Origin: Actinospica sp035552695
GTDB lineage: Bacteria > Actinomycetota > Actinomycetes > Streptomycetales > Catenulisporaceae
Length of the DNA: 64,000 nt
Direction: 5' to 3'
Assembly (NCBI RefSeq): GCF_035552695.1
Contig: NZ_DASZKT010000197.1
Location: forward strand, 1-64,000
Under the pieces are notes generated by a model, which did not search any database, was not told the origin of the DNA, and saw only the letters and a list, made by a program, of their open reading frames with translations. Shown piece by piece: positions 7,803 to 17,722 of the stretch. The position numbers were made by a program, and so were the translations under genes. Numbering within the stretch: the stretch's first letter is position 1; the number at the start of each line of letters is the position of its first letter.

Positions 7803-8717
7803 CTACGCGGCGGCGGCGACAGCCTTGGTCGCCGCCGAGATCAGGTCGCCGCGGTTCCGTTCGAGCCACACGGTGTCCTGCGCGCGCCGGAACCACTTCT
7901 CCTGACGGCGGGCGAACTGCCGCGTCTTGAGAGCGGTCAGGTCGCGGGCCTCCTGCTCGGTGCAGTGGCCGTCGAGGAAGTCGAGAACCTGCTGGTACCC
8001 GAGTGCGCGGCTGGCCGTCTCGCCCTCGCGCAGACCCCGCGGGATCAACCCGACGACCTCGTCGACCAGGCCCTTGTCCCACATGGCGTCGACGCGCCTG
8101 GTGATCCGCTCGTCCAGCTCCGCCTTCTCGATGCCGAGCCCGATGCGGACGGTACCCGGATAGTGGTCACCCGCCTCGGGCAGCGAGGACTGGAATGGAG
8201 CCCCCGTCAGTAGCACGACCTCGAGCGCGCGGACGATGCGTCGCCCGTTGGACGGCAGGATCGCCACGGCGGATCGCGGGTCGAGCGCGGCCAGTTCGGC
8301 GTGCAGCGCGGCGGACCCCTCGTCCGCCAACCGCGCTTCGAGTCGCGCGCGGATCGCGGGATCGGTGCCCGGGAAGTCGAAGCCGCCGAGCACGGCGTCC
8401 ACGTACAGCCCCGAACCGCCGACCAGCACGGGAACGCGGTCCGCGGCCAGCAGCGCGTCCACCGCCGCCCGCGCCAGCCTCTGGTATTCGGCGACGGCCG
8501 CCCGCTCCGTCACGTCCCAGATGTCGAGCAGGTGATGCGGCACACCCTCGCGCTCGGCCTCGGTGAGCTTCGCCGTGCCGATGTCCAGGCCGCGGTAGAG
8601 CTGCATGGAATCGGCGTTGACCACCTCGCCGCCGAACTCGCGGGCGAGCGCGATGCCGAGATCCGACTTGCCCGCGGCCGTCGGCCCGACCACGGCGATG
8701 ACCCGGTTGCCCGCCAT
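7803..8717 (-). CDS. miaA: tRNA dimethylallyltransferase
   Basis: A 304-residue enzyme that adds dimethylallyl to A37 of tRNAs reading UNN codons. The P-loop GPTAAGKSD is at residues 10-18, followed by the substrate motif NADSMQLYRGLDIGTAK, LVGGSGLY near 105, and the C-terminal KTRQFARRQ region that contacts tRNA. ATG at 8717 lies two bases after the miaB stop, so coupling is likely. MiaB, next upstream, performs the following methylthiolation of the same base. Confidence 0.96.
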   Translation of the reverse strand: MAGNRVIAVVGPTAAGKSDLGIALAREFGGEVVNADSMQLYRGLDIGTAKLTEAEREGVPHHLLDIWDVTERAAVAEYQRLARAAVDALLAADRVPVLVGGSGLYVDAVLGGFDFPGTDPAIRARLEARLADEGSAALHAELAALDPRSAVAILPSNGRRIVRALEVVLLTGAPFQSSLPEAGDHYPGTVRIGLGIEKAELDERITRRVDAMWDKGLVDEVVGLIPRGLREGETASRALGYQQVLDFLDGHCTEQEARDLTALKTRQFARRQEKWFRRAQDTVWLERNRGDLISAATKAVAAAA

Positions 8718-8719
8718 CG

Positions 8720-10234
8720 TCAGCCGCAGGACGGAGCGGCGGGCAGCGGCGCCGGAATCCCGATCGACGGCATGCCCAGCGTGACGGTCGGCTTGGCCTG
8801 CTCGGCGGGCGCGTCCTGCCTGGCCTGCCACGCGTCCCCCGACCGGAGCCGGCGCAGCGTGCGGATGGCCGAGCCGCCGCTCGCACCGTCCGCGATCAGG
8901 TGGTGCGGCGCGGCCTGCGTCAGCACGACCGTCACCGCGTCGCCGGGCCGCGGCAGGTCGGCGGCCGCGGTGTCGGCGACGCTGAAGTGCACCAGCCTGT
9001 TGTCCCGCGCACGCCCGGAGAGCCGGTGCGTCGCGCCGTCCTTGCGGCCCTCGCCCTCCGCTACCAGCAGCTCGACCTCGGTGCCGATCAGCGCGCGGTT
9101 CTCGGCCCAGGAGATCTCCTCCTGGAGCGGGGTGAGGCGGTCGTAGCGCTCCCGCACGACTTCCTTCGGCACCTGGTCCGCCATCTCGGCGGCCGGGGTG
9201 CCTGGCCGCTTGGAGTACTGGAAGGTGAACGCCGAGGCGAAGCGGGCCTCGTGCACGACCTCGAGGGTCTGCTCGAAGTCGGCGTCGGTCTCGCCCGGGA
9301 AGCCGACGATGATGTCCGTGGTGATCGCCGCGTGCGGAATGGCCTCGCGCACCCGCTCGATGATGCCCAGGTAGCGCTCGCGCCGGTAGGAACGGCGCAT
9401 CGCCCGCAGCACCGCGTCCGATCCGCTTTGCAGCGGCATGTGCAGCGAGGGCATGACGTTGGGTGTCTCGGCCATCGCCTCGATCACGTCGTCGGTGAAG
9501 TCGCGCGGGTGCGGGGAGGTGAAGCGGACCCGCTCGAGCCCGTCGATCCCGCCGCAGGCGCGCAGCAGCTTGGAGAAGGCCGCGCGGTCGCCGAACTCGG
9601 CGCCGTAGGAGTTCACGTTCTGCCCGAGCAGGGTGATCTCGACCACGCCCTCGGCCACCAGCGCCTCGATCTCGCGCAGGATCTCCCCGGGGCGCCGGTC
9701 CCGCTCCGTACCCCGCAGCGCGGGCACGATGCAGAACGTGCACTTGTTGTTGCAGCCGACGGAGATCGACACCCACGCCGCGTACGCGGACTCGCGGCGG
9801 GTCGGGAGCGTGGACGGGAAGGCCTCCAGAGACTCCTTGATCTCCAGCTGCGCCTCCTCCTGCACCCGGGCGCGCTCGAGCAGGACGGGCAGCGAGCCGA
9901 TGTTGTGCGTGCCGAAGACGACGTCCACCCAGGGCGCGCGCCGCTGCACCTCGCCGCGGTCCTTCTGGGCCAGGCAGCCGCCGACGGCGATCTGCATGCC
10001 GGGCTTGCGGGCCTTGACCGAGGCCAGGTGCCCGAGGTTGCCGTAGAGCCGGTTGTCCGCGTTCTCGCGCACCGCGCAGGTGTTGAAGACGACGACGTCC
10101 GCCTCCTCGCCCGCGGGCGAGCGCACGTAGCCCGCCTGCTCCAGCAGTCCGGCCAGGCGCTCGGAGTCGTGCACGTTCATCTGGCACCCGTAGGTGCGGA
10201 TGTCGTAACTCTTCACGTCGTCTCGCTGCGCCAT
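8720..10234 (-). CDS. miaB: tRNA-2-methylthio-N6-dimethylallyladenosine synthase
   Basis: A 504-residue radical-SAM methylthiotransferase. The UPF0004 domain supplies three Cys (YGCQMN, FNTCAVR, VGGCLAQ). The radical-SAM CxxxCxxC motif is in GCNNKCTFCIVP near residue 165, and a TRAM domain follows at about 385-455. The C-terminus carries roughly 60 extra residues rich in Pro and Ala, as in many actinobacterial MiaB proteins. It acts after MiaA on A37, using two Fe-S clusters. It is first in the operon. Confidence 0.95.
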   Translation of the reverse strand: MAQRDDVKSYDIRTYGCQMNVHDSERLAGLLEQAGYVRSPAGEEADVVVFNTCAVRENADNRLYGNLGHLASVKARKPGMQIAVGGCLAQKDRGEVQRRAPWVDVVFGTHNIGSLPVLLERARVQEEAQLEIKESLEAFPSTLPTRRESAYAAWVSISVGCNNKCTFCIVPALRGTERDRRPGEILREIEALVAEGVVEITLLGQNVNSYGAEFGDRAAFSKLLRACGGIDGLERVRFTSPHPRDFTDDVIEAMAETPNVMPSLHMPLQSGSDAVLRAMRRSYRRERYLGIIERVREAIPHAAITTDIIVGFPGETDADFEQTLEVVHEARFASAFTFQYSKRPGTPAAEMADQVPKEVVRERYDRLTPLQEEISWAENRALIGTEVELLVAEGEGRKDGATHRLSGRARDNRLVHFSVADTAAADLPRPGDAVTVVLTQAAPHHLIADGASGGSAIRTLRRLRSGDAWQARQDAPAEQAKPTVTLGMPSIGIPAPLPAAPSCG

Positions 10235-10295
10235 GGTTCCAGGATATGTCCCCTGGCAGACAGCCTCTGCCGTTATCCGACCGTTATCATCCGGG

Positions 10296-10325
10296 GTGAC
10301 GAGCGGGACTGATTCACGCTACCTT
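10296..10325 (+). promoter_or_regulatory. Putative promoter of the binding-protein gene
   Basis: GTGACG at 10296-10301 and TACCTT at 10320-10325 are separated by 18 bases, giving a sigma-70-like arrangement about 65 bases before the ATG at 10392. The assignment is by eye only. Confidence 0.35.
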
Positions 10326-10391
10326 TCAACGTCGAGACCGCGAGGCTTCGGGTACGACGGGGAGGGTGGGTACGACACGGTGGGGACGAAC

Positions 10392-11291
10392 ATGCATCGA
10401 CGGGGGTTCCTCGGCTTGGCGGTGGCGGCCATCGGCGCCGCGGCGCTGACGGAGGGCTGCGTCACCATCTCCCCGCTCGCGACGACCGGGGACTTCCCGG
10501 TGAACTCCGCGCTGAATCTGGCGCAGTCGCAGACCTGGATACGGATGAAGCAGCGGAACAACGACGCCGGCCAGATCGTCATCGGCGTCAAGGCCGACCA
10601 GCCCGGCCTCGGCTTCTTCGATCCGAGCAAGAACTCGTACAGCGGCTTCGACATCCTGATCGCGCAACTGGTGGCCGCGGGCCTGGGCTTCTCCAGCTCG
10701 CAGATCCAGTTCACCCCGGTCGCGTCGCAGAACCGTGAGACGGAGCTGGAGAACGGCACCGTCGACCTGGTCATCGCCTCGTACTCGTACAACTCGGCGC
10801 GCGCGAAGCTGGTCGACTTCGCGGGCCCGTACTTCACCACGCCCGAGGCGCTGCTCGTCGCGCGCGGCAACACCTCGATCACCGCCCTGGACTCGATCAC
10901 CAGCAACACCAGGGTGTGCGAGGTGAGCAACTCGACCCAGATCGGCGACGTGACGCTGCAGAGCCCGGTCACGAAGAACACCTACGGCGAATGCGTGTCG
11001 GCACTGAAGAGCGACCAGGCGGACGTGATCTACACCGACTACGCCCTGCTGCTCGGCTACGCGTACCAGAACTCGAGCAGCCTGAAGCTGATCGACACGC
11101 ACGCCGACACGCAGTACTACGGCATCGGCCTCCCGCTTGGCGACTCGGTGCTCCAGACGACGATCGACAACCTGCTCAGCCAGGCCATCGCGAACGGGAC
11201 CTGGCGCGCCATCTTCAACTCGACCCTGGCGCCCGAGGGCCTGAAGGCCAATCCCCCGAAGGTCGGCGACTGGCCGTCGTCCTCCTCCTGA
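10392..11291 (+). CDS. GluB-like glutamate/polar amino-acid binding lipoprotein
   Basis: A 299-residue SBP_bac_3 family protein. A short basic N-terminus (MHRRGF), a hydrophobic core and Cys23 in LTEGC form a lipoprotein signal, although Glu at -2 is non-canonical. The mature part has IGVKADQPGLGFFD, YSGFDILIAQLVA and the hinge-type pattern ASYSYNSARAKLVDFAGPYF typical of glutamate binders. In Streptomyces, as I recall, gluABCD lies between recX and miaB. Here only the binding protein remains, with no ATPase or permease nearby. RBS-like GTGGGGA precedes the ATG. It may serve a transporter elsewhere or act as a sensor. Confidence 0.85.
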   Translation: MHRRGFLGLAVAAIGAAALTEGCVTISPLATTGDFPVNSALNLAQSQTWIRMKQRNNDAGQIVIGVKADQPGLGFFDPSKNSYSGFDILIAQLVAAGLGFSSSQIQFTPVASQNRETELENGTVDLVIASYSYNSARAKLVDFAGPYFTTPEALLVARGNTSITALDSITSNTRVCEVSNSTQIGDVTLQSPVTKNTYGECVSALKSDQADVIYTDYALLLGYAYQNSSSLKLIDTHADTQYYGIGLPLGDSVLQTTIDNLLSQAIANGTWRAIFNSTLAPEGLKANPPKVGDWPSSSS

Positions 11292-11828
11292 CCGCCCATC
11301 AGGACCACCCCGCCGCAAAGCCTGCCGGACCCTGACCGAGCCTGACGGAGCGCTCACGGACCCTGACGAAGCATTCGACGTCGTTCCGACCATCGCCGCC
11401 AATCCGACGGAACCTCCGGCTCCGGCGCGCGTCCTTCGTCGTTCTGGCCGTCGTCCTCGCCCCGAGCGCTCGTCAACGCCAATCCGACGGAGCCTCCAGC
11501 GCGCGTCGTTCTCACCTTCGCCCGCCTGAGCGCCCGTCGACAGCGCTTCGACGGAGCCCTCAATTTCTGTCGCTCTGGCCGTCGTCCTCGCCCCGAGCGC
11601 CCGTCAACGCCAATCCGACGGAGCCCTCAGCGTCTGTCGCTCTAACCGTCGTCCGCCCGAGCGCCCGTCAGCGCCAACCTGCTGGACCCGTCGGAGCGCC
11701 CACGCACCTGTCCCTGTCCCACCGCTGTCTCAGCCCTCGAAGCACACGCACGCCCACCGCTACTACCGACGGTCCCCCGCAGCGCTCCGTCCGTCCACAA
11801 GCCCGCTGTCAACTTCCGCTGCCCGTCG
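11292..11828. repeat. Gene-free region with a 58-67 bp tandem repeat array (about 11380-11700)
   Basis: Between the binding-protein gene and recX lie 537 bases with no credible gene. Five diverged units begin with GTCGTTC or GTCGCTC at 11380, 11438, 11505, 11569 and 11636 (lengths 58, 67, 64, 67 and about 65). Each contains GTCCTCGCCCCGAGCGCCCG-like and AATCCGACGGAGCC-like blocks. The second unit holds a perfect 7-bp stem (CCGTCGA/TCGACGG). Shorter CTGACGGAGC-type repeats occupy 11325-11370. Period lengths are not multiples of three, so the array is not coding. Bases 11701-11828 show nothing further. Confidence 0.75.
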
Positions 11829-12415
11829 TCATTCCGCGGGAAACGCGAGGTCCTCCGGGTCGGACCCGTCCTCCTCGGCCTCGGCCCGCGCATTCGCCAA
11901 GGCCTCGCGGACCGCTCGCCCCACCACTTCGCCGCCGTAGCCCTTGCGGGCCAGGAATCCCGCCAGCCGCCGCGTCTGAACCTCGCGCGGGAGCCCGCTC
12001 ATCCTGGCCAACCGCTCCCTGGCCAGCCGCGAGGCCGTCAGCTGCTCCTGCTCGGTGTCCAGCACGGACACCGCCTCCTGCACAAGCTCATCCGGCACGG
12101 ATCGGCGCCGCAACTCGAAGGCGATGGCCCGGCTGCCCAGGCCCTTGTGCTCGTGCCGCGACCGGGTGAACGCCTCCGCGTACGCCGCGTCGTCGATCAG
12201 CCCTAGCTCGGTGAAGCGGTCCAAGACCGCCTCCGCGACCTCCTCGGCCACTTCCTTGCGCTTGAGCAGCTCCGCCAGCTGCCCCCTGGTCCGCGCCGAG
12301 CGCGTCAAGGAGTCCAGCACCAGTCCCCGCGCGTACGCCTCGGGGTCCTGCTGCGAGGCGGCCGACGGTCCCGACGACTCGCGCCGGGCGCCGAAAGACC
12401 GCCTCGCCTGGCCGG

Positions 12416-12419
<4 letters not shown>
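11829..12419 (-). CDS. recX: Regulatory protein RecX
   Basis: A 196-residue inhibitor/modulator of RecA filaments, built of three-helix repeats (ELLKRKEVAEEVAEAVLDRF, LGSRAIAFELRRRSVP, RRLAGFLARKGYGGEVV). Typical RecX length for actinobacteria. The GTG start overlaps the recA stop by four bases (GTGA), so translation is coupled to recA and expression follows the SOS-controlled recA promoter. Confidence 0.94.
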
Positions 12420-13570
<1,151 letters not shown>

Positions 13571-13993
13571 GATTTCTCTCTGCCTCCGTGTATCCAAAAC
13601 CGCCTGGTCCGGCTCGTCTCACACGACGCTACCGGGCGCCACCGACAAGACCGCCCGTCCCCGGCCGCGCGCCCTTCGGGCGTTCGTCGAGGCAACTGTG
13701 CCACAGCGCGGCGCGCGGTGCGGCGAATCCGGAGATGTCCGGGCAGATCGTGCCCATCTCACCGGTCCAAGCGTCTCTACTAGAACTATAGTTCGAAACC
13801 CCTCCACTGCGCGCTACCGCCTTCGGGTGAACCCGCCTGGCGTGTCCCCCGTCCGGAGCCGTCCCTTTTCCGTACGCGATATACGCCGATTGCCAGATGT
13901 GACGGGCCGTCACCCGCTGCGATCGTGATCATGTCGCCCCGTTCCTCGCGGAATCCCCGCGACGGCGGCGACCAGGATCCAGGAGGTTCAAGC
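13571..13993. other. recA leader and divergent intergenic region
   Basis: These 423 bases separate recA from the divergent secreted-protein gene. The only clear element is the SOS box at 13783-13794. If recA transcription starts near that box, its 5' leader is about 200 bases. No small gene is convincing in the leader. Confidence 0.5.
13783..13794. promoter_or_regulatory. SOS box (LexA operator) upstream of recA
   Basis: GAAC-TATA-GTTC is a perfect match to the actinobacterial/Gram-positive LexA consensus GAACNNNNGTTC, with flanking CTA and GAA. It lies 213 bases upstream of recA and about 200 bases upstream of the divergent secreted-protein gene. recA control is the expected role. Confidence 0.85.
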
Positions 13994-14823
13994 ATGTCCC
14001 GCATGTTCCATCGCGTACTCGCCACGTCCGTCATCGGCGCCGCGGCCCTGGCCGCGCCCGTGACGGCCATGGCCGCCGATACCGGCGGCGGGGGCGGCGG
14101 CGCCGAACCCGCGCCGACGGCGGTCGTGGTGCACCTGCCCAAGCACGTCGCGGCGGGCGAGCCGATCACCGTGACCGCCCGGGTCACCACGCAGCAGGTC
14201 GCCGCCAAGGACCCGGGCGGCAAGGGCGCGGACCAGCCCGGCCAGGGCGAGGACCAGCCGGGCAAGGCCGGCAAGGGGAAGGGGCACGGCACCGGCCGCC
14301 ACCACAAGGGCGCCGGGCACGGCACGAAGGGCAAGAAGCACCACAAGGGCAAGAGCCGGCACCACGCGGTGACCGGCAAGATCGAGTTCTTCCTGGACGG
14401 CAAGCCCGAGCCGCCGGTCGGGATCAGCCATGGCCGGCCAGCGAGCGGATCGAGATCCCGCTCGGCCGGCACACCATCGTCGCCCAGTACTCGGGTGACG
14501 ACGAGCACCTCGCCGCCAAGTCCAACCCCGTCAGCTTCGAACTGACGGCGGGTCAGGACGGCCAGGACCAGCAGAGCACCGGCAACGCGGGTGGGAACGG
14601 CAACGGGAACGGCCACGGCGCCTCGGTCGGCACGAGCGCGCAGGCCGGCGACTGGGACCGGGACCCGGACTACCCGACGCTCGGCCAGGACACCCAGGAC
14701 CCGTCCTTCGACCAGGACCAGGGCGACCGGGATGACTGGGGCGACCAGGACGGGCAGGACCAGGACGAGCAGGGGTCGAGCCAGGACACCCCGAACCAGA
14801 GCGGAGACGAGGACCAGATCTGA
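13994..14823 (+). pseudogene. Secreted Ig-like domain protein with apparent -1 frameshift
   Basis: A strong AGGAGG lies seven bases before the ATG, followed by a signal peptide ending near AMAA (residue 28). The first frame encodes an Ig-like strand set (PITVTARV), a His/Lys/Gly-rich stretch at about residues 75-120, and GKIEFFLDGKPEPPVG. It then becomes non-protein-like and stops at 14545. The -1 frame continues the domain without break (SERIEIPL, HTIVAQYSGDD, the hallmark of Big_3_5-type repeats) and ends in an Asp/Gln/Gly-rich acidic tail with stop at 14821-14823. The shift lies around 14400-14440. It may be a sequencing error, a real mutation or programmed frameshifting; no classical slippery heptamer is visible. 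Confidence 0.7.
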
Positions 14824-14864
14824 GCGCTAGGCCGTAGCAGGCCGACCGACATCCGCTGACATGC

Positions 14865-14898
14865 GTGTCGGTCCCCGGCCATGGACGGGGACCGACAC
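14865..14898. terminator. Bidirectional hairpin terminator
   Basis: A perfect 13-bp stem, GTGTCGGTCCCCG with its complement, and an 8-base loop lie between the convergent secreted-protein and guaB1 genes. There is no T run, which is common for actinobacterial terminators. Confidence 0.75.
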
Positions 14899-14906
14899 AG
14901 GCGGCA

Positions 14907-16343
14907 CTACCAGCTGCTGTGCAGCGGCTTGCCCTCGGTGTAGCCCGCGGCGCTCTGGATTCCGACGACCGCGCGCTCGTGGAACTCCTCGATGGAGCGG
15001 GCGCCCGCGTAGGTGCAGGAGGAGCGCACGCCGGCGATGATCGAGTCGATCAGGTCCTCCACTCCCGGGCGGCCGGGGTCGAGGTACATCCGCGAGGAGG
15101 AGATGCCCTCCTCGAAGATCGCCTTGCGGGCCTGCTCGAAAGCCGAGTCCTCGGCGGTGCGCAGCTTGACCGCGCGGGCCGAGGCCATCCCGAAGTTCTC
15201 CTTGTACTGCCGCCCGTCGCCGTCCCGCTGGATGTCGCCGGGGGACTCGTACGTGCCCGCGAACCAGGAGCCGACCATGACGTTCGAGGCCCCGGCGGCC
15301 AGCGCCAGCGCGACGTCGCGCGGGTGGCGCACGCCGCCGTCCGCCCAGACATGCTTGCCCAGCGCCCGGGCCGCGGCGGCGCACTCGAGCACCGCGGAGA
15401 ACTGCGGGCGGCCGACGCCGGTCATCATCCGGGTGGTGCACATCGCGCCCGGGCCGACGCCGACCTTGATGATGTCCGCACCGGCCTCGACGAGGTCGCG
15501 TACGCCGACGGCCGAGACCACGTTGCCCGCGACGACCGGCACCTGCGGGTCGAGGCCGCGTACCGCCCGCAGCGCGGTGAGCATCTTCTCCTGGTGGCCG
15601 TGCGCGGTGTCCACCACGAGGACGTCGATGCCCGCGTCGAGCAGCGCCTTGGCCCGTCCGACCACGTCGCCGTTGACGCCGATCGCCGCGCCGATGCGCA
15701 GCCGGCCGCGGTCGTCCACGGCGGGCGTGTACAGGGTCGCCCGCAGCGAGGACTCCCGGGTGAGCAGGCCTGCGAGGGTGCCGTCCTCGCGCACGACGGG
15801 AGCGAGCCGGTGATGTCCCTTGCTCAGGCGCTCGAACGCCTCCTCGGGCGCGATTCCGTACGGTACTGTCAGCAGATCGCGGGCCATGACCTGCCCGACC
15901 TGCGTGAACCGGTCGACTCCCAGGCCGTCTGCCTCGGTGACCACGCCGACGGGCCGCTCGCCCTCGAGTACCACCGCAGCGCCATGCGCGCGCTTCGGCA
16001 GCAGGTTCAGCAGGTCGCCGACCGTGTCTGTCGGCCGGACGGTGATGGGCGTCTCGTAGACGACGTGCCGGGACTTGACCCATGACACGACCTCGGCCAC
16101 CACCTCGATGGGGATGTCCTGCGGGATCACCACGAGCCCGCCGCGGCGCGCGACCGTCTCGGCCATCCGGCGCCCCGCGACCGCGGTCATGTTCGCGATG
16201 ACCAGCGGAACCGTCGTTCCTGTGCCGTCGGTCGTGGCGAGGTCCACGCTGAGCCGGGAGCCGACGTCGGACCTGGCCGGAACCATGAAGACGTCGTCGT
16301 AGGTGAGGTCGTACTGCGGGATGAGGTCGTTAAGAAAGCGCAC
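14907..16343 (-). CDS. guaB1: GuaB1 family IMP dehydrogenase-related protein (probable GMP reductase)
   Basis: A 478-residue TIM-barrel protein with an inserted CBS pair (about residues 95-210: TPITVRPTDTVGDLLNLL and TVPYGIAPEEAFERL). The catalytic loop Cys is in GAMCTTRMMTG near residue 300, and the phosphate-binding WADGGVRHPRDVALALAAGA follows. True GuaB is separate in actinobacteria; GuaB1 relatives have been assigned GMP reductase activity in purine salvage. The GTG at 16343 gives VRFLNDLIPQYDLTYDDV, the family start. No RBS is seen, so the mRNA may be leaderless. Confidence 0.88.
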   Translation of the reverse strand: MRFLNDLIPQYDLTYDDVFMVPARSDVGSRLSVDLATTDGTGTTVPLVIANMTAVAGRRMAETVARRGGLVVIPQDIPIEVVAEVVSWVKSRHVVYETPITVRPTDTVGDLLNLLPKRAHGAAVVLEGERPVGVVTEADGLGVDRFTQVGQVMARDLLTVPYGIAPEEAFERLSKGHHRLAPVVREDGTLAGLLTRESSLRATLYTPAVDDRGRLRIGAAIGVNGDVVGRAKALLDAGIDVLVVDTAHGHQEKMLTALRAVRGLDPQVPVVAGNVVSAVGVRDLVEAGADIIKVGVGPGAMCTTRMMTGVGRPQFSAVLECAAAARALGKHVWADGGVRHPRDVALALAAGASNVMVGSWFAGTYESPGDIQRDGDGRQYKENFGMASARAVKLRTAEDSAFEQARKAIFEEGISSSRMYLDPGRPGVEDLIDSIIAGVRSSCTYAGARSIEEFHERAVVGIQSAAGYTEGKPLHSSW

Positions 16344-16838
16344 GTGACGGCAGTCTACCCGGAAATCCGGAGAACGCCGGAGGACCAGCGGCGGCTCAGG
16401 CCGGGGCGGCGGGCTCCGCTGACGGCCTGGGATGGACCCGGCGGACTGGCCGAAGGAAGGCGCCGCCGACGGCTCGAAAGGCGGGGGCTCGCCGGTCGAT
16501 CGGCGAGGGGCGGGTCGGCGGACTGGCCAAAGGCGGAGCAACGCGGAAGGCCCGAGGCGATGCCCGATGGACGGGTCGGCGAGCGGCGGCTCGGCGGGCT
16601 GGCCGAACGACGGCTAGGCGTAGGTCCCGAAGGGATGCCCGGCGGGCGAGTCGGCGAGCGGCAAGCTCGGCGGAGGGGCCGAGCGCGGTTAGGCGGAGGG
16701 GCCGGAAGGGATGCTCGGCGGACGGGTCGGCGAGCGGCAGCTCAGCGGACTGGATGGCGGAGGGTTAGACGGAGGGGCCGAAGGGGTGGCCGGCGGTCGG
16801 GTCGGCGAGGGTCGGTTCGGCGGACCGGCCTACGGCGC
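16344..16838. repeat. 75-76 bp tandem repeat array entering the acyltransferase gene
   Basis: Between guaB1 and the acyltransferase gene lie 421 bases without a credible gene. Repeat units marked by TCGGCGAG recur at about 16499, 16575, 16650, 16726 and 16801, a spacing of 75 or 76 bases. A more diverged unit precedes them from about 16423. Each unit carries GACGGGTCGGCGAGCGG and CCGAAGGGATGC-like blocks, the latter able to form a small hairpin. The last unit covers 16765-16838, the 3' end of the acyltransferase coding region. The mixed 75/76 spacing breaks any constant reading frame. Confidence 0.8.
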
Positions 16839-17475
16839 GGGCGCTGCGCCATTGGCCGTCCTCGTCGAGGCGGCGCACGACGCGGGCGGGGACGCCGGCT
16901 ACGACGCAGTGGTCGGGCACGTCGCCGCGCACGACGGAGCCGGCGGCGACGACTACGTTGCGGCCGATCGTGGCGCCGGGCAGGATCACGGCGCCGGTGC
17001 CGATCCAGGAGCCGGCGCCGATGGTCACCGGCTCGTTGACGGGCCACTGCTTGCCGATCGGGGTGTCCGGGTCGGTGTAGCCGTGGTTCTGATCGGTCAC
17101 ATAGATATACGGGCCGGTATATACATCATCACCGATATCGATGGACTGGTGGCCGACGACGTGGCTGCCGCGGCCGAGTACGACCCCGTTGCCGATGCGG
17201 ACGATCGGGCTCGGGCCGAGATCCCGCTCCGGGATGAATCCGGCGGAGATGGTCACCTGGGGACCGATCAGGGTGAAGTGCCCCACCGAGATCCACCGCT
17301 CGCCGAGCACGGTGCCCTGTGGGAAGGCGATGGCGCTGCCTTCGCCGAAGAAGGCGAAGCGGCGGGCGGCCCGGGAGCCGCTGGTGATCTTGCCGGCCTC
17401 GACCACGCTCCGCCAAGCCCAGTGCACCAAGGGTTGGGCACTGGATCTGAGCCGGACTCTGCGCATGAGGTACAC
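16765..17475 (-). CDS. Hexapeptide-repeat acyltransferase (WbbJ/LbetaH type)
   Basis: A 236-residue left-handed beta-helix transferase. Hexapeptide repeats run from about residue 65 to 200, and the catalytic His lies in TDQNHGYTDPDTPIG, as in acetyltransferases that modify sugars or antibiotics. The C-terminal motif GVPARVVRRL is followed by about 30 residues (from SARAVGRSAEP) encoded by the adjacent DNA repeat, so the end has been replaced or extended by repeat sequence. GTG at 17475 or ATG at 17466 may start it; neither has a good RBS. The donor and acceptor are unknown. Confidence 0.85.
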   Translation of the reverse strand: MYLMRRVRLRSSAQPLVHWAWRSVVEAGKITSGSRAARRFAFFGEGSAIAFPQGTVLGERWISVGHFTLIGPQVTISAGFIPERDLGPSPIVRIGNGVVLGRGSHVVGHQSIDIGDDVYTGPYIYVTDQNHGYTDPDTPIGKQWPVNEPVTIGAGSWIGTGAVILPGATIGRNVVVAAGSVVRGDVPDHCVVAGVPARVVRRLDEDGQWRSARAVGRSAEPTLADPTAGHPFGPSV

Positions 17476-17630
17476 GGTATGCGATCACCGGCGGCGCACC
17501 GCCCGGAACGCGGCCCGCACGCTCCACCGAATGCACGCCACTCGAACCGGGCGACTGCGTAGGATGCGCACTGATTACCGAGCGTCCGCGGCCAACGCGG
17601 ACCGCCGTTCCACGACCGGCGGACGCGGAC

Positions 17631-17658
17631 TTGCCGCGGTGAAGCTGGGCTCTACAAT
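17631..17658 (+). promoter_or_regulatory. Putative promoter of the mgtC-like gene
   Basis: TTGCCG at 17631-17636 and TACAAT at 17653-17658 are spaced by 16 bases, about 65 bases upstream of the GTG at 17723. A GTCCGCG/CGCGGAC inverted repeat at 17584-17602 lies just upstream. Confidence 0.5.
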
Positions 17659-17722
17659 GCTGAGCCACAAGACTCCAAGCGGTGATCCGCGTCGGCAACC
17701 GGCCCCAGGGGGAGGAGCGCAC

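Noticed and set aside
16430..17040. Plus-strand open frames through the 75-76 bp array
   Set aside because: The 76-base steps shift frame between repeats, and downstream the frames run antisense to the acyltransferase gene.
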